A DNA stretch of 64,000 nucleotides from SZUA-38 sp965212525 (GTDB lineage Bacteria; Pseudomonadota; Gammaproteobacteria; Xanthomonadales; SZUA-38). Shown here in pieces: positions 9,283 through 17,515 of the stretch (position 1 is its first letter; the number at the start of each line of letters is the position of its first letter). Below the pieces are notes generated by a model. It had not been told where the DNA came from, did no database searches, and worked only from the letters and a program-made list of their open reading frames with translations. The stretch is taken from positions 124,001-188,000 of the forward strand of contig CBDBVC010000059.1 of NCBI GenBank assembly GCA_965212525.1, read 5' to 3'. Both the position numbers and the translations under genes were made by a program.

Positions 9283-12200
9283 ATGTCGTTGTCGAAGACC
9301 AGTGAAAAGGGGTTGATCGCCTGGTGGGCATCCAACCCGGTAGCCGCAAACCTGTTGATGGTCTGTCTGATCGTCGGTGGTCTTGTGTCGGTCAATCTGA
9401 TCAAGAAGGAAATCTTTCCGGCGATTCAGACCAATTTTGTCTCGATCACTGTTCCCTATCTGGGTGCTGCGCCGTCTGAAGTGGAAGAGGGCGTGCTGGT
9501 CAAGATCGAAGAGGCCATTGAAGACATCAACGGGATTCGCGAGATCACGGCCACGGCCAGGGAAGGCTCGGGCAGTGTCTCCGTGGAGGTTGATGCCGAC
9601 TACGATACCAATCTGGTGATGGATGAAATCAAGAATCGTGTAGATGCCATCAGTACGTTTCCGGCCCTGACCGAAGCACCCATCATCAGCCGGACACAAT
9701 TCGAACAGCAGGTGATGTGGATTTCAGTGTTTGGAGATGTCGATGAACGCACCATCAAGGAGTTCACACGCCAGATCCGGGATGAAGTGATCCAGCTACC
9801 CAATGTGACACGGGCAACCATCGCAGGTGGTCGCAATTACGAGGTTGGCATCGAAGTGACCGAGCAGGTGCTGCGGGAATACCAGCTCACCATTGATGAG
9901 GTGGCAAGGGCCATACGCAACTCATCGCTGGATTTACCGGGTGGTTCGATCAAGAGCGAGTCCGGCGATATTCTGCTGCGTACCAAGGGTCAGGCCTATG
10001 TCGGACTGGATTTTGAATCCATTGTCCTGCGAACCAATCAGGATGGTACGGTACTGACAATCGGCGATGTGGCCACCATCAATGACGGCTTCGAGGATCG
10101 TGATCGATATGCGCTGCACAACGGCATGCCCGCCATTGCCATGTTTGTACTGGCCACCAGTGATCAGAGCGAACTCAAGATTGCCGAGGCGATTCGTGAA
10201 TACATCGCCAAGCGGCAGGAGACGCTGCCTGACGGGATCGGTGTGGAGTACTGGGGCGATACCTCGTTCTATCTCAAGGGTCGGCTGGAGCTGATGACCA
10301 AGAACCTGGTCTTCGGTGCCATTCTGGTGTTCTTCATTCTGGCTCTGTTCCTGCGTTTCAAGTTGGCATTCTGGGTGATGGTCGGTCTGCTGATTGCATT
10401 CCTGGGTACCTTCTTCACCATGCCGCTGCTGGGGGTCAGCATCAATATGCTCTCCCTGTTCGGCTTGATTCTCGTACTCGGGATCGTTGTGGATGATGCC
10501 ATTGTCATCGGCGAGAGTATCGATGCAACCATTCATGAAAAGGGGCATTCACTTGATAATGTCATCAAGGGCGCCAAGCGCGTGGCTGTCCCTGCCACAT
10601 TCGGTGTACTCACTACCATTGCGGCCTTCCTGCCGACTGTGCTGATCTCCGGGGTCAACGGTGCATTTTTCTCGGCTATCGGCTGGATCGTCATGTTGTG
10701 CATGGCGTTTTCACTGATCGAATCCAAGTGGATTCTGCCGGCGCACCTGGCCGAAATGAAGGTCATTCGCTATCGAGACAAGGCGGCAGACACCCGGTTC
10801 AGGAAAGCGCAGCACTCACTGGTTGGCGTGCAACGATCCTTTGCCAGCGGGCTTGAGCGATTCATACACGGACCATACAAGCGTTTGCTTGATAAGGCCC
10901 TGAAGAACAGATACATCACGGGGGCAATGTTCATTGGCACCCTGTTTGTTTCGTTTGGTTTGCTGACTTCAGGCGCGGTCAAGACCATCATCTTCCCGGA
11001 TTTTGTTGCAGACTATATTCAGGCGGATCTTGATATGGCCAGTGGCACCTCTTCTGCCCAGACGCATCGAACACTGGATCTGATTCGCGAAACACTGATG
11101 GATCTTGATGCCGAGATCAGCGCCGAAAACGGCCGTGAACCCGGAGGTGTCGTCAGGACCACGTTTGCATTTGCTCGTAACAACCTCAGTGGCCAGATCG
11201 TGGTCGAGCTGGTCAAGGATGAAGTCTCACTGATCTCCACCACGGACCTGATGCGTGAATGGCGGGAGCGTCTTGGCACATTACCGGGTGCCCGGTCATT
11301 CAGCATCAAGGGTGCGGGTGGTCCGCCGACTGGGCCGCCCATTTCCTACCAGCTGGTGGGGCGTGATTTCGAGCAGTTGAAACGGGCCGGCAGCGAACTC
11401 GAGGAGAAGATTCGAACATTCTCAGGTGTGTACGATATTCGTAATTCATTCGAGGGCGGTACACGTGAACTGCAACTGAGCATCAAGCCCTCTGCACAGA
11501 CCCTTGGTCTGAGCCAGAACGATCTGGCACGCCAGGTCAGACAGGCCTTCTACGGTGAAGAAGTTCAGCGGATCCAGCGTGGTAATGATGAAGTCAAGGT
11601 CATGGTACGCTTCCCACGTGAACAGCGTGAGTCCATTGGCTACCTGGAACAGATGCGCATCCGCACGCCAGCCGGCGACGAGGTGCCGTTCATGTCGGTG
11701 GCCGATGCCAGCTTCGGACTGGCGCCGACAACCATCCAGCGGGTGGATCGACAGCGCTCCATCAGCCTGACGGCCGAGACTGACAAGGCTGCAGGGATAG
11801 AACCCGGGCCGATCAATGAAGACATCACAACATTCATCAATGACGAACTGCTGCCCCGTTATCCGGGCGTGCAGTACAAGCTCAGCGGTGGCGGCAGACA
11901 GAATGTCGAGCTCGTCGCAGATCTGTTGAAGGGTATGGCTCTGGCCTTGTTTCTCATTTATGCCCTGATGGCCATCCCTCTGAAATCCTATCTGCAACCA
12001 TTCCTGATCATGTCGGTGATTCCATTCGGCATCATCGGTGCCATCATCGGGCATCTGCTGGTGGGCTACCCACTCAGCATGTTGTCCATGTTCGGCATCA
12101 TTGCGCTTTCCGGGGTCGTGGTGAACGACAGCCTGATTCTGGTTGATTTCATCAACCGGCGACTGCGAAGTGGCATGAATATACTCGATTCGGTCAAGGA

Positions 12201-12483
12201 AGCCGCGGTTCAGCGATTTCGCGCAATCCTGCTGACCTCGGCAACCACCTTTCTGGGACTGGTGCCGATCATCTTTTTCGAAAAGAGTTTTCAGGCACAG
12301 ATCGTGATTCCAATGGCCATTTCACTGGCCTTTGGCATTGTGTTTGCCACCGTCATCACACTGTTCCTGATTCCCTGTCTGTACTACATACTCGAGGACT
12401 TCAAGGCGAAGTTCAGCCGCAAGGAAGACATGCCGAGCGATCCTGATCCGCAGCTGGAAAGTGGTGAAGTTGCACCCAGTTAA
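9283..12483 (+). CDS. RND-family efflux transporter, inner-membrane permease (AcrB/HAE-1-like)
   Basis: This 1066-residue proton-driven transporter has the usual two-fold organisation: a transmembrane helix, a large periplasmic loop and a block of helices, repeated. The helix after ANLLMVCLIVGGLVSVNL (about 20-40) starts the first half. The Asp pair in GIVVDDAIVIGESID in the fourth helix is the expected proton-relay position. The second half has GIIALSGVVVNDSLILVDFIN. Divergent members of this family export drugs, detergents or metabolites, and the substrate cannot be read from sequence. Its TAA stop overlaps the TAA stop of the convergent gluQ gene in a TTAA palindrome. Confidence 0.93.
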   Translation: MSLSKTSEKGLIAWWASNPVAANLLMVCLIVGGLVSVNLIKKEIFPAIQTNFVSITVPYLGAAPSEVEEGVLVKIEEAIEDINGIREITATAREGSGSVSVEVDADYDTNLVMDEIKNRVDAISTFPALTEAPIISRTQFEQQVMWISVFGDVDERTIKEFTRQIRDEVIQLPNVTRATIAGGRNYEVGIEVTEQVLREYQLTIDEVARAIRNSSLDLPGGSIKSESGDILLRTKGQAYVGLDFESIVLRTNQDGTVLTIGDVATINDGFEDRDRYALHNGMPAIAMFVLATSDQSELKIAEAIREYIAKRQETLPDGIGVEYWGDTSFYLKGRLELMTKNLVFGAILVFFILALFLRFKLAFWVMVGLLIAFLGTFFTMPLLGVSINMLSLFGLILVLGIVVDDAIVIGESIDATIHEKGHSLDNVIKGAKRVAVPATFGVLTTIAAFLPTVLISGVNGAFFSAIGWIVMLCMAFSLIESKWILPAHLAEMKVIRYRDKAADTRFRKAQHSLVGVQRSFASGLERFIHGPYKRLLDKALKNRYITGAMFIGTLFVSFGLLTSGAVKTIIFPDFVADYIQADLDMASGTSSAQTHRTLDLIRETLMDLDAEISAENGREPGGVVRTTFAFARNNLSGQIVVELVKDEVSLISTTDLMREWRERLGTLPGARSFSIKGAGGPPTGPPISYQLVGRDFEQLKRAGSELEEKIRTFSGVYDIRNSFEGGTRELQLSIKPSAQTLGLSQNDLARQVRQAFYGEEVQRIQRGNDEVKVMVRFPREQRESIGYLEQMRIRTPAGDEVPFMSVADASFGLAPTTIQRVDRQRSISLTAETDKAAGIEPGPINEDITTFINDELLPRYPGVQYKLSGGGRQNVELVADLLKGMALALFLIYALMAIPLKSYLQPFLIMSVIPFGIIGAIIGHLLVGYPLSMLSMFGIIALSGVVVNDSLILVDFINRRLRSGMNILDSVKEAAVQRFRAILLTSATTFLGLVPIIFFEKSFQAQIVIPMAISLAFGIVFATVITLFLIPCLYYILEDFKAKFSRKEDMPSDPDPQLESGEVAPS

Positions 12484-13406
12484 CTGAATTGCTCATCCCG
12501 CTCGGTGTCATCAACACTGAGCGGTGATGAGAGTCGTTTCGGAACCCTGTCGATTTCCCAGTTCTGCACAGCACAGGCCAGGAACTGTTCCGGGTTACTC
12601 ACCAGGGGCAGCGTTGACAGACGCTGACCCAGAAAGTCCCAGGCTGCTCGTAGTGCCGGTATTGGATCACTGGCATCCACCGGCTGCGCCATGGTCTGTT
12701 TGCTCAGCTTGTTGCCAAGCAGATCCACTGCCACGGGGTGATGTGCATATTCCGGTGTGGTGTAGCCCAGGCAGGATTGCAGACAGATCTGACGTGGTGT
12801 TGAATCAAGCAGGTCGGCGCCACGCATGACGTGTGTAATGTTCTGCCATTCATCATCAACCACCACTGCAAGCTGATAGGCAAACAGACCGTCGGCGCGC
12901 CGAATGATGAAGGCGCCGCTGTCACTTGCCACGTTGAATGCCTGAGCGCCCTGGATCTGGTCTATGAATGTGATTTCCCTGTCGGGTACGCGCAGACGAA
13001 CAGATCTCGCATGCCGTCCTTCCGGCAAGCCGTTTTCACAGGTTCCCGGGTAGGGCTTGCCGGGTTCAAGATCACGCCGTGCACAACCGCAGTCGAAAGC
13101 CAGATCCCTGGCAGACAATTCATCCAGTGCCTGCTGGTAGGCATCGTGTCGCTGACTCTGATAAACCACGTCTTCATCAGACACCATGCCAAACCGTGAC
13201 AGATCCTCGATAATCTGCCTGGCAGCGCCACGGACTTCCCGCGGCGGGTCGAGATCTTCCATGCGAATCAGCCAGATCCCATCATTGGCTCGTGCATCGA
13301 CATGACTGGCGACAGCAGCCAGCAGCGATCCGAAATGCAGTTTTCCAGTAGGAGAGGGTGCGAATCTGCCGCGGTAAAGCAGGGGAGGGATTGATGTATA
13401 GGTCAA
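12480..13406 (-). CDS. gluQ: Glutamyl-Q tRNA(Asp) synthetase
   Basis: This truncated glutamyl-tRNA synthetase paralogue charges glutamate onto the queuosine base of tRNA(Asp) instead of onto the tRNA 3' end. The 308-residue length fits GluQ-RS, which lacks the anticodon-binding domain. Visible motifs are RGRFAPSPTGKLHFGSL (the HIGH-region equivalent), ED.D.PRE in RMEDLDPPREV, the zinc-binding pattern CGCARRDL...Y.GTC, and a KMSKS-like KLSKQ. In many gammaproteobacteria the gene follows dksA, but here it stands alone, convergent with the RND pump. The stop codons overlap by three bases. Confidence 0.95.
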   Translation of the reverse strand: MTYTSIPPLLYRGRFAPSPTGKLHFGSLLAAVASHVDARANDGIWLIRMEDLDPPREVRGAARQIIEDLSRFGMVSDEDVVYQSQRHDAYQQALDELSARDLAFDCGCARRDLEPGKPYPGTCENGLPEGRHARSVRLRVPDREITFIDQIQGAQAFNVASDSGAFIIRRADGLFAYQLAVVVDDEWQNITHVMRGADLLDSTPRQICLQSCLGYTTPEYAHHPVAVDLLGNKLSKQTMAQPVDASDPIPALRAAWDFLGQRLSTLPLVSNPEQFLACAVQNWEIDRVPKRLSSPLSVDDTERDEQFS

Positions 13407-13444
13407 CGTGTTTGAAAGTCAGTCAGCTGTTGTAAATGATGATA

Positions 13445-13627
13445 TCAGGATTCTGATCTCGGTTTCTTGACCGTTTTCTCTTTCAGTCGACCTGACTTGC
13501 GCAGTGCCTCGCGAAGTACGTATTCAATCTGTGCATTGACCGATCGCAGTTCATCATCGGCCCAGCGGTGTACCGATTCGAGAATCTCTGCGTTGATGCG
13601 TAACGCGAACGCCTTTTTTTTCGACAT
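13445..13627 (-). CDS. Small Arc-like ribbon-helix-helix DNA-binding protein
   Basis: This 60-residue basic protein begins MSKKKAFALRINAEILESVHRWADDELRSVN. A beta strand followed by two helices in this pattern is typical of Arc/ribbon-helix-helix repressors, and the C-terminus is Lys/Arg-rich. I chose the ATG at 13627. A GTG at 13645 would add six residues but lies inside a hairpin. The gene follows the SPFH gene on the same strand, a pairing seen in several proteobacteria. It is the best candidate to bind the three boxes upstream of the SPFH gene, which is inference. A toxin-antitoxin role is less likely because no toxin-like partner is present. Confidence 0.85.
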   Translation of the reverse strand: MSKKKAFALRINAEILESVHRWADDELRSVNAQIEYVLREALRKSGRLKEKTVKKPRSES

Positions 13628-13639
13628 ATGTGTCTCAAC

Positions 13640-13670
13640 GATCACCGGAGCGGTTGACGCTCCGGTGATC
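13640..13670. repeat. 13-bp perfect inverted repeat between the SPFH and ribbon-helix-helix genes
   Basis: The arms GATCACCGGAGCG (13640-13652) and CGCTCCGGTGATC (13658-13670) are perfectly complementary, separated by five bases. There is no T-run on either side, so it does not look like a complete intrinsic terminator. It sits in the 52-base gap between the SPFH stop and the regulator start and could form an RNA stem that adjusts expression of the second gene, or be a DNA operator. Confidence 0.75.
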
Positions 13671-13679
13671 TGTTCCTCA

Positions 13680-14555
13680 TCAGCTGTAAAGGCTGCCTGT
13701 GTTCAGCACCGGCGTTGCGTTTTCCTCGCTGCAGAGGACAACCAGCAGATTGCTCACCATGGTCGCCTTGCGTTCGTCATCCATCTCGATGATGTTCTGA
13801 CTCTCGAGTTCTGCCAGTGCCATCTCGACCATGCCAACCGCACCTTCGACAATCTTGCTGCGTGCCGCGATGACGGCGGTCGCCTGCTGACGCCGCAACA
13901 TGGCGTTGGCGATTTCAGGCGCGTAGGCCAGATGACTGATTCGTGCCTCGATCACTTCCACGCCAGCCTTGCCAAGCCTGTCCTGGATTTCCTCTTTCAG
14001 TGATTCGGAAATCTTCTTTGGGTGTGATCGCAATGAGATCGTGTTCTCATCTTCCGTTTCATACGGGTAGCTGGTGGCCAGGTTACGCAGCGCGGCCTCG
14101 CTCTGTATGCTGACGAATTCGATGTAGTCGTCTACTTCAAACGATGCTTCCGCCGTATCAACAACCTTCCAGACCACAACGGCAGCGATTTCAATCGGGC
14201 TGCCCGACGATTCATTGACCTTGAGTTTGCCACTTTCAAAATTACGAACCCGTGTTGATATGGCTGTCTTTGTATAGAACGGATTCGCCCAGCGCAGACC
14301 GGGAACATGCACCGAACCGACATAAGTACCGAACAGCTGTATCACCTTGGCCTTGTTTGGCTGAACCATGAAGAAGCCAAACCACAGGACAAACACCACT
14401 ATGATGGACAGTACGGCCAGGATGACCATTAATACGGCTGGATCAGGTACCTTGAGCTCGGATATCAACCAATAGACCGAAGCAGCCTGAAGTATCGGCA
14501 ATACGGCCAGCATCAGAAACCCCGAACGAACATTGATGGTATTCTCGCGAATCAT
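13680..14555 (-). CDS. SPFH/Band 7 domain membrane protein
   Basis: This 291-residue stomatin/prohibitin/flotillin-type protein has two N-terminal hydrophobic segments (about 15-32 and 41-63, counted from the ATG chosen here). An SPFH domain follows with the motif VQPNKAKVIQLFGTYVGSVHVPGLRWANPF, then a helical Ala/Glu-rich region. Such proteins form membrane microdomain scaffolds, but the substrate here is unknown. I prefer the ATG at 14555, which is preceded by GAGGTGAG at good spacing, over the GTG at 14564. The promoter upstream contains three regularly spaced boxes. The ribbon-helix-helix gene follows, so the two are probably co-transcribed and autoregulated. Confidence 0.9.
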   Translation of the reverse strand: MIRENTINVRSGFLMLAVLPILQAASVYWLISELKVPDPAVLMVILAVLSIIVVFVLWFGFFMVQPNKAKVIQLFGTYVGSVHVPGLRWANPFYTKTAISTRVRNFESGKLKVNESSGSPIEIAAVVVWKVVDTAEASFEVDDYIEFVSIQSEAALRNLATSYPYETEDENTISLRSHPKKISESLKEEIQDRLGKAGVEVIEARISHLAYAPEIANAMLRRQQATAVIAARSKIVEGAVGMVEMALAELESQNIIEMDDERKATMVSNLLVVLCSEENATPVLNTGSLYS

Positions 14556-14568
14556 TTCACTCACCTCA

Positions 14569-14609
14569 CTGTGATATCAATATGATATCTATTTGATCAC
14601 AGCTGTCAA
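14569..14609 (-). promoter_or_regulatory. Promoter with three phased operator boxes upstream of the SPFH gene
   Basis: Read on the minus strand, TTGACA (plus 14604-14609) and TATCAT (plus 14582-14587) are 16 bases apart, a strong sigma-70 promoter. On the plus strand TGATATC (14572), TGATATC (14583) and TGATCAC (14594) start exactly 11 bp apart, so they face the same side of the helix. Outer arms CTGTGAT (14569-14575) and ATCACAG (14596-14602) form an inverted repeat. The boxes cover the spacer and the -10 element, so a bound repressor would block transcription. The small ribbon-helix-helix protein encoded downstream is the likely ligand. Confidence 0.6.
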
Positions 14610-14645
14610 AATCCTGCAATAGGCTTGAAGTCATGTCAGGAGATG

Positions 14646-14679
14646 AAAAAGAAAGGGCCCGGTGGGTAAGCGGGCCCTT
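14646..14679 (-). terminator. Intrinsic terminator after the small gene at 14804-15049
   Basis: The perfect 9-bp stem AAGGGCCCG / CGGGCCCTT (14653-14661 and 14671-14679) is followed on the minus strand by TTTCTTTTTC. It lies 124 bases past the small minus-strand gene and just ahead of the SPFH promoter, so it separates the two units. Two further inverted repeats lie between it and the gene. Confidence 0.7.
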
Positions 14680-14803
14680 GGGGCCTGGCGAACCGGAGTG
14701 GAGTTGCCAGATCAGGAATGGGCAGGCTGGGGGTGAGTATGGTGTGAGTGACCTGCCCGGGGTACAGAATCGCAGTACTGTCGTAATTCAGTGATCCTCA
14801 GTC

Positions 14804-15049
14804 TCATGCATGTGAAAACAGATTCATTTGCGGCACGGTCATCTGATGAGCCAGATCTTCGCTTGAAGTCCGAATGTCAGGAACTCGGTTGAGCATGCGG
14901 TTCGAGCGTGGTGACACGAATTCGAAACAGCTGCCGTCGGTGAACTGCATCATGATCACCACAGTGTGGCCTGAATCATCCTGTCGCGTGATCAGTTTGC
15001 GCACGGTTTTGCCGACTGCTGACTGGCTGTCGTGTGTGGAATGGGCCAT
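14804..15049 (-). CDS. Hypothetical 81-residue protein
   Basis: I do not recognise this protein. The ATG at 15049 is preceded by GGAGAG at six bases, a good ribosome-binding site, and the gene has its own terminator, so it is probably real. The sequence is polar, with a short beta-like core (SGHTVVIMMQFTDGSCFEFVSP), no signal peptide and no membrane segment. A longer form starting at 15088 lacks a comparable ribosome-binding site. A 7-bp inverted repeat (ATTCTCA/TGAGAAT, 15098-15116) lies about 50 bases upstream and may be a regulatory site. Confidence 0.65.
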   Translation of the reverse strand: MAHSTHDSQSAVGKTVRKLITRQDDSGHTVVIMMQFTDGSCFEFVSPRSNRMLNRVPDIRTSSEDLAHQMTVPQMNLFSHA

Positions 15050-15097
15050 CTGGATCTCTCCGCTGATTATTGAACTGGTGTCATTCAATCATGCTGT

Positions 15098-15116
15098 ATT
15101 CTCAAAAGCTGAGAAT
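15098..15116. repeat. Inverted repeat upstream of the small hypothetical gene
   Basis: ATTCTCA (15098-15104) and TGAGAAT (15110-15116) flank a five-base spacer, making a 19-bp operator-like palindrome between the divergent small gene and the lipoprotein gene. No U-tract follows it on either strand. The binding protein is unknown. Confidence 0.45.
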
Positions 15117-15239
15117 GACGGATTACGGATCTGGGGAAGTGAATTTTCTGATCGGGTCGAAATTTGATCAATCGGGCGCTGAAAGCTCGACTTTCCGGCA
15201 TCTATTTCATACAAACGTTTAATAATTCTGAACAAATGC

Positions 15240-15269
15240 TTGCAATAGAGTACTTACTCTAAATATCAT
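15240..15269 (+). promoter_or_regulatory. Promoter of the lipase-like lipoprotein gene with a palindrome in its spacer
   Basis: TTGCAA (15240-15245) and TATCAT (15264-15269) are 18 bases apart. The spacer holds the 14-bp palindrome AGAGTA-CT-TACTCT (15247-15260). A site between -35 and -10 is a classic repressor position, so the 15.3-24.4 kb gene set may be induced on demand. The promoter call rests on sequence match only. Confidence 0.45.
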
Positions 15270-15308
15270 ACTGGACTGGAAGCTTCCAAATAAAAGGTAC
15301 CAAAACGC

Positions 15309-17504
15309 ATGAAACTCCGACAGTGTCTCCCGATCATGATCCTGGCAGCGTTACTGACTGCCTGTGGTGGTGGCGGTAAATCCAATTCTGCTCAGCCGGC
15401 TCCGCCGACTAACAATGACAACGGAAACCCAGTGACTGCCATTGTGACAGCGATTTTCAATGCTGCTGCTGGCCAGGTTCCGCTGCCCAACAACCTGTTG
15501 TTCTCAGGTACCACTGATCTGACACTGAACATACCGATTGCAGATCCGACAGCGGCATCAGCCGGCCCATTGCTGGCACTGAATGCACTGGATGGCTGGA
15601 GTACCACAGCACCCTGGGCACTCAATACCAATGCTCAGCTGGCACCGGCCACAGTGACACCTGGCGGTTCTGTACGCATGTTCGAGGTAACACTGCTGTC
15701 ACCCGGTGGCCCGGTCACCGGCGTGGTTCGTGAACTCACCGCAGGTGTGGAGTTTGTGACCAGTATCGGAACCACAGACACGGCCAATAACGACATTCTA
15801 ATCGTGCCCTTGCAGCCGCTCGATCAGATCACGACCTATATGGCTGTGGTAACCGATTCGATCACGGACACAGCCGGTAACAACATGACACCGGATCAGC
15901 AGTATTTCATCGCCAAGCGCACCAGCCCGCTGGTTGACGCCACAGGCAATTCGACAGACCCACTGCTGGACAATGCCACGGCTCAAGCATTGGAGCCGCT
16001 CAGACAGCTGACCAACGCACAGGAAGCCGCCGCGGCCAGTCAGGGTATCAATCCGGCTGACATCGTGGTCAGCTGGGTGGCGACAACACAGTCCATAACA
16101 CCTGTGCTGATGGCAGCTCGAAGCACGGTCACTGCCCAGACAACACTGGTTGGTCCGACCGGCCTGAACACGAGCGTGATCGGGGCTCCCGGCATCGCCG
16201 ATATCTTTGTCGGAGTTATCGACCTGCCGTATTACCTTGATCCACCAACGGCTACCGATCCACTCGGTCCGCTGACCGGTAATTTCGATGCACCTCCGGG
16301 CGGTTATGTACCTCCGTTCGATGCCTTCGGACTGGATCCGACCTCGACCAACGTGACACTGTACAACCCGTTGCTGGTTCAGAAGTCAGTGGAAACAGTG
16401 CCGCTGCTGGTGACTGTACCCAATGTGGGCAGTGGTCAGACCATGCCTGCAGGCGGATGGCCCGTGGTTATCTTCCAGCACGGTATCACCCGTAATCGAA
16501 CTGACGCCCTGGCCATCGCCGACAGTCTGGCGCTGGCCGGATTCGCCGTGGTCGCCATCGACCAGGCATTGCACGGTATCGGCGGTGATTTCGATCCGGC
16601 AACCGGCGCACCAATCGGACCTGAAGGCAACCCCTTCTACATCAATAATACACCGTTCGGGCCTCTGGGACGCGAACGGACATTTGATCTGGACCTGTCG
16701 AACAATGCCACAGGCGCCAGTGGCCCGGATGGCATTATCGATGCCTCGGGCACCTATACCATCAACCTGACCAGTCTGCTGACCTCACGCGACAACAACC
16801 GTCAGTCGTCACTGGATATCGCCACACTGGCAGCCAGTGTCGGAGGAATCGATCTGGATGGTAATGGCACACCTGATCTGGACGGTGGCAATATCCAGTT
16901 CGTCGGTCAGTCGCTCGGTTCCATCGTCGGTACCGTGGCCCTGGCGATGGACGGTACTGCACCTGATCCGCGAATTGGCAGTGGCACACTGTCCGTGCCC
17001 GGTGGTGGCATTGTAGGCTTGCTGCTGGGATCTCCCACATTCGGGCCACGCATTACCGCTGGCCTTGCGGCTGCCGGCATTCAGCCTGGCACAGCAGACT
17101 TCAATTCCTTCGTGGTCGCTGCTACAACGGCAATTGACTCGGCCGATCCGGTTAACTGGGGTGCACTGGCTTCTGCCACCAAACCCATCCTGGTACAGGA
17201 AGTGGTTGGAAGCGCCACCTCACTGCCTGATCAGGTGATACCGAATTCAGTTCCCGGCTTCCCGCTTTCTGGCACCGAACCACTGATTTCCGTGATGGGC
17301 CTGAGCCCCATCACCGCTACCACACAGGATGCCAATGGCATTCGGGGTGTGACGCGATTCATTGTGGGTGATCATGGCTCATTGCTGAGCCCTGCCGCCT
17401 CATTTGAAGCAACGGCAGAGATGCAGGGTGAGGCCGCCAGCATGGCAGCCAGCATGGGTGCCGCGGTGCAGGTGACCATACCTACGGTCTTGCAGGGTAA
17501 CTAA
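15309..17504 (+). CDS. Secreted lipase/lysophospholipase-like lipoprotein (VolA-like alpha/beta hydrolase)
   Basis: This 731-residue lipoprotein has a clean signal peptide and lipobox (ILAALLTAC, Cys at residue 19), then a Gly run and a low-complexity Ser/Pro/Asn linker. An N-terminal domain like that of bacterial virulence-factor lipases (about 40-330) precedes an alpha/beta hydrolase part. That part has an oxyanion-type WPVVIFQHGITRNR segment, a nucleophile elbow GQSLG with Ser near 535, and a late DHGSLL His near the C-terminus. The organisation resembles VolA, the surface lysophospholipase of Vibrio, which releases fatty acids from host or environmental phospholipid. DUF1302 follows 11 bases later, suggesting a common operon for lipid or hydrophobic compound handling. 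Confidence 0.85.
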   Translation: MKLRQCLPIMILAALLTACGGGGKSNSAQPAPPTNNDNGNPVTAIVTAIFNAAAGQVPLPNNLLFSGTTDLTLNIPIADPTAASAGPLLALNALDGWSTTAPWALNTNAQLAPATVTPGGSVRMFEVTLLSPGGPVTGVVRELTAGVEFVTSIGTTDTANNDILIVPLQPLDQITTYMAVVTDSITDTAGNNMTPDQQYFIAKRTSPLVDATGNSTDPLLDNATAQALEPLRQLTNAQEAAAASQGINPADIVVSWVATTQSITPVLMAARSTVTAQTTLVGPTGLNTSVIGAPGIADIFVGVIDLPYYLDPPTATDPLGPLTGNFDAPPGGYVPPFDAFGLDPTSTNVTLYNPLLVQKSVETVPLLVTVPNVGSGQTMPAGGWPVVIFQHGITRNRTDALAIADSLALAGFAVVAIDQALHGIGGDFDPATGAPIGPEGNPFYINNTPFGPLGRERTFDLDLSNNATGASGPDGIIDASGTYTINLTSLLTSRDNNRQSSLDIATLAASVGGIDLDGNGTPDLDGGNIQFVGQSLGSIVGTVALAMDGTAPDPRIGSGTLSVPGGGIVGLLLGSPTFGPRITAGLAAAGIQPGTADFNSFVVAATTAIDSADPVNWGALASATKPILVQEVVGSATSLPDQVIPNSVPGFPLSGTEPLISVMGLSPITATTQDANGIRGVTRFIVGDHGSLLSPAASFEATAEMQGEAASMAASMGAAVQVTIPTVLQGN

Positions 17505-17515
17505 GGAGAATCGAG

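Noticed and set aside
13445..13627. Toxin-antitoxin antitoxin role for the ribbon-helix-helix protein
   Set aside because: No small toxin gene adjoins it. The neighbour is an SPFH membrane protein with its own operator-like promoter.
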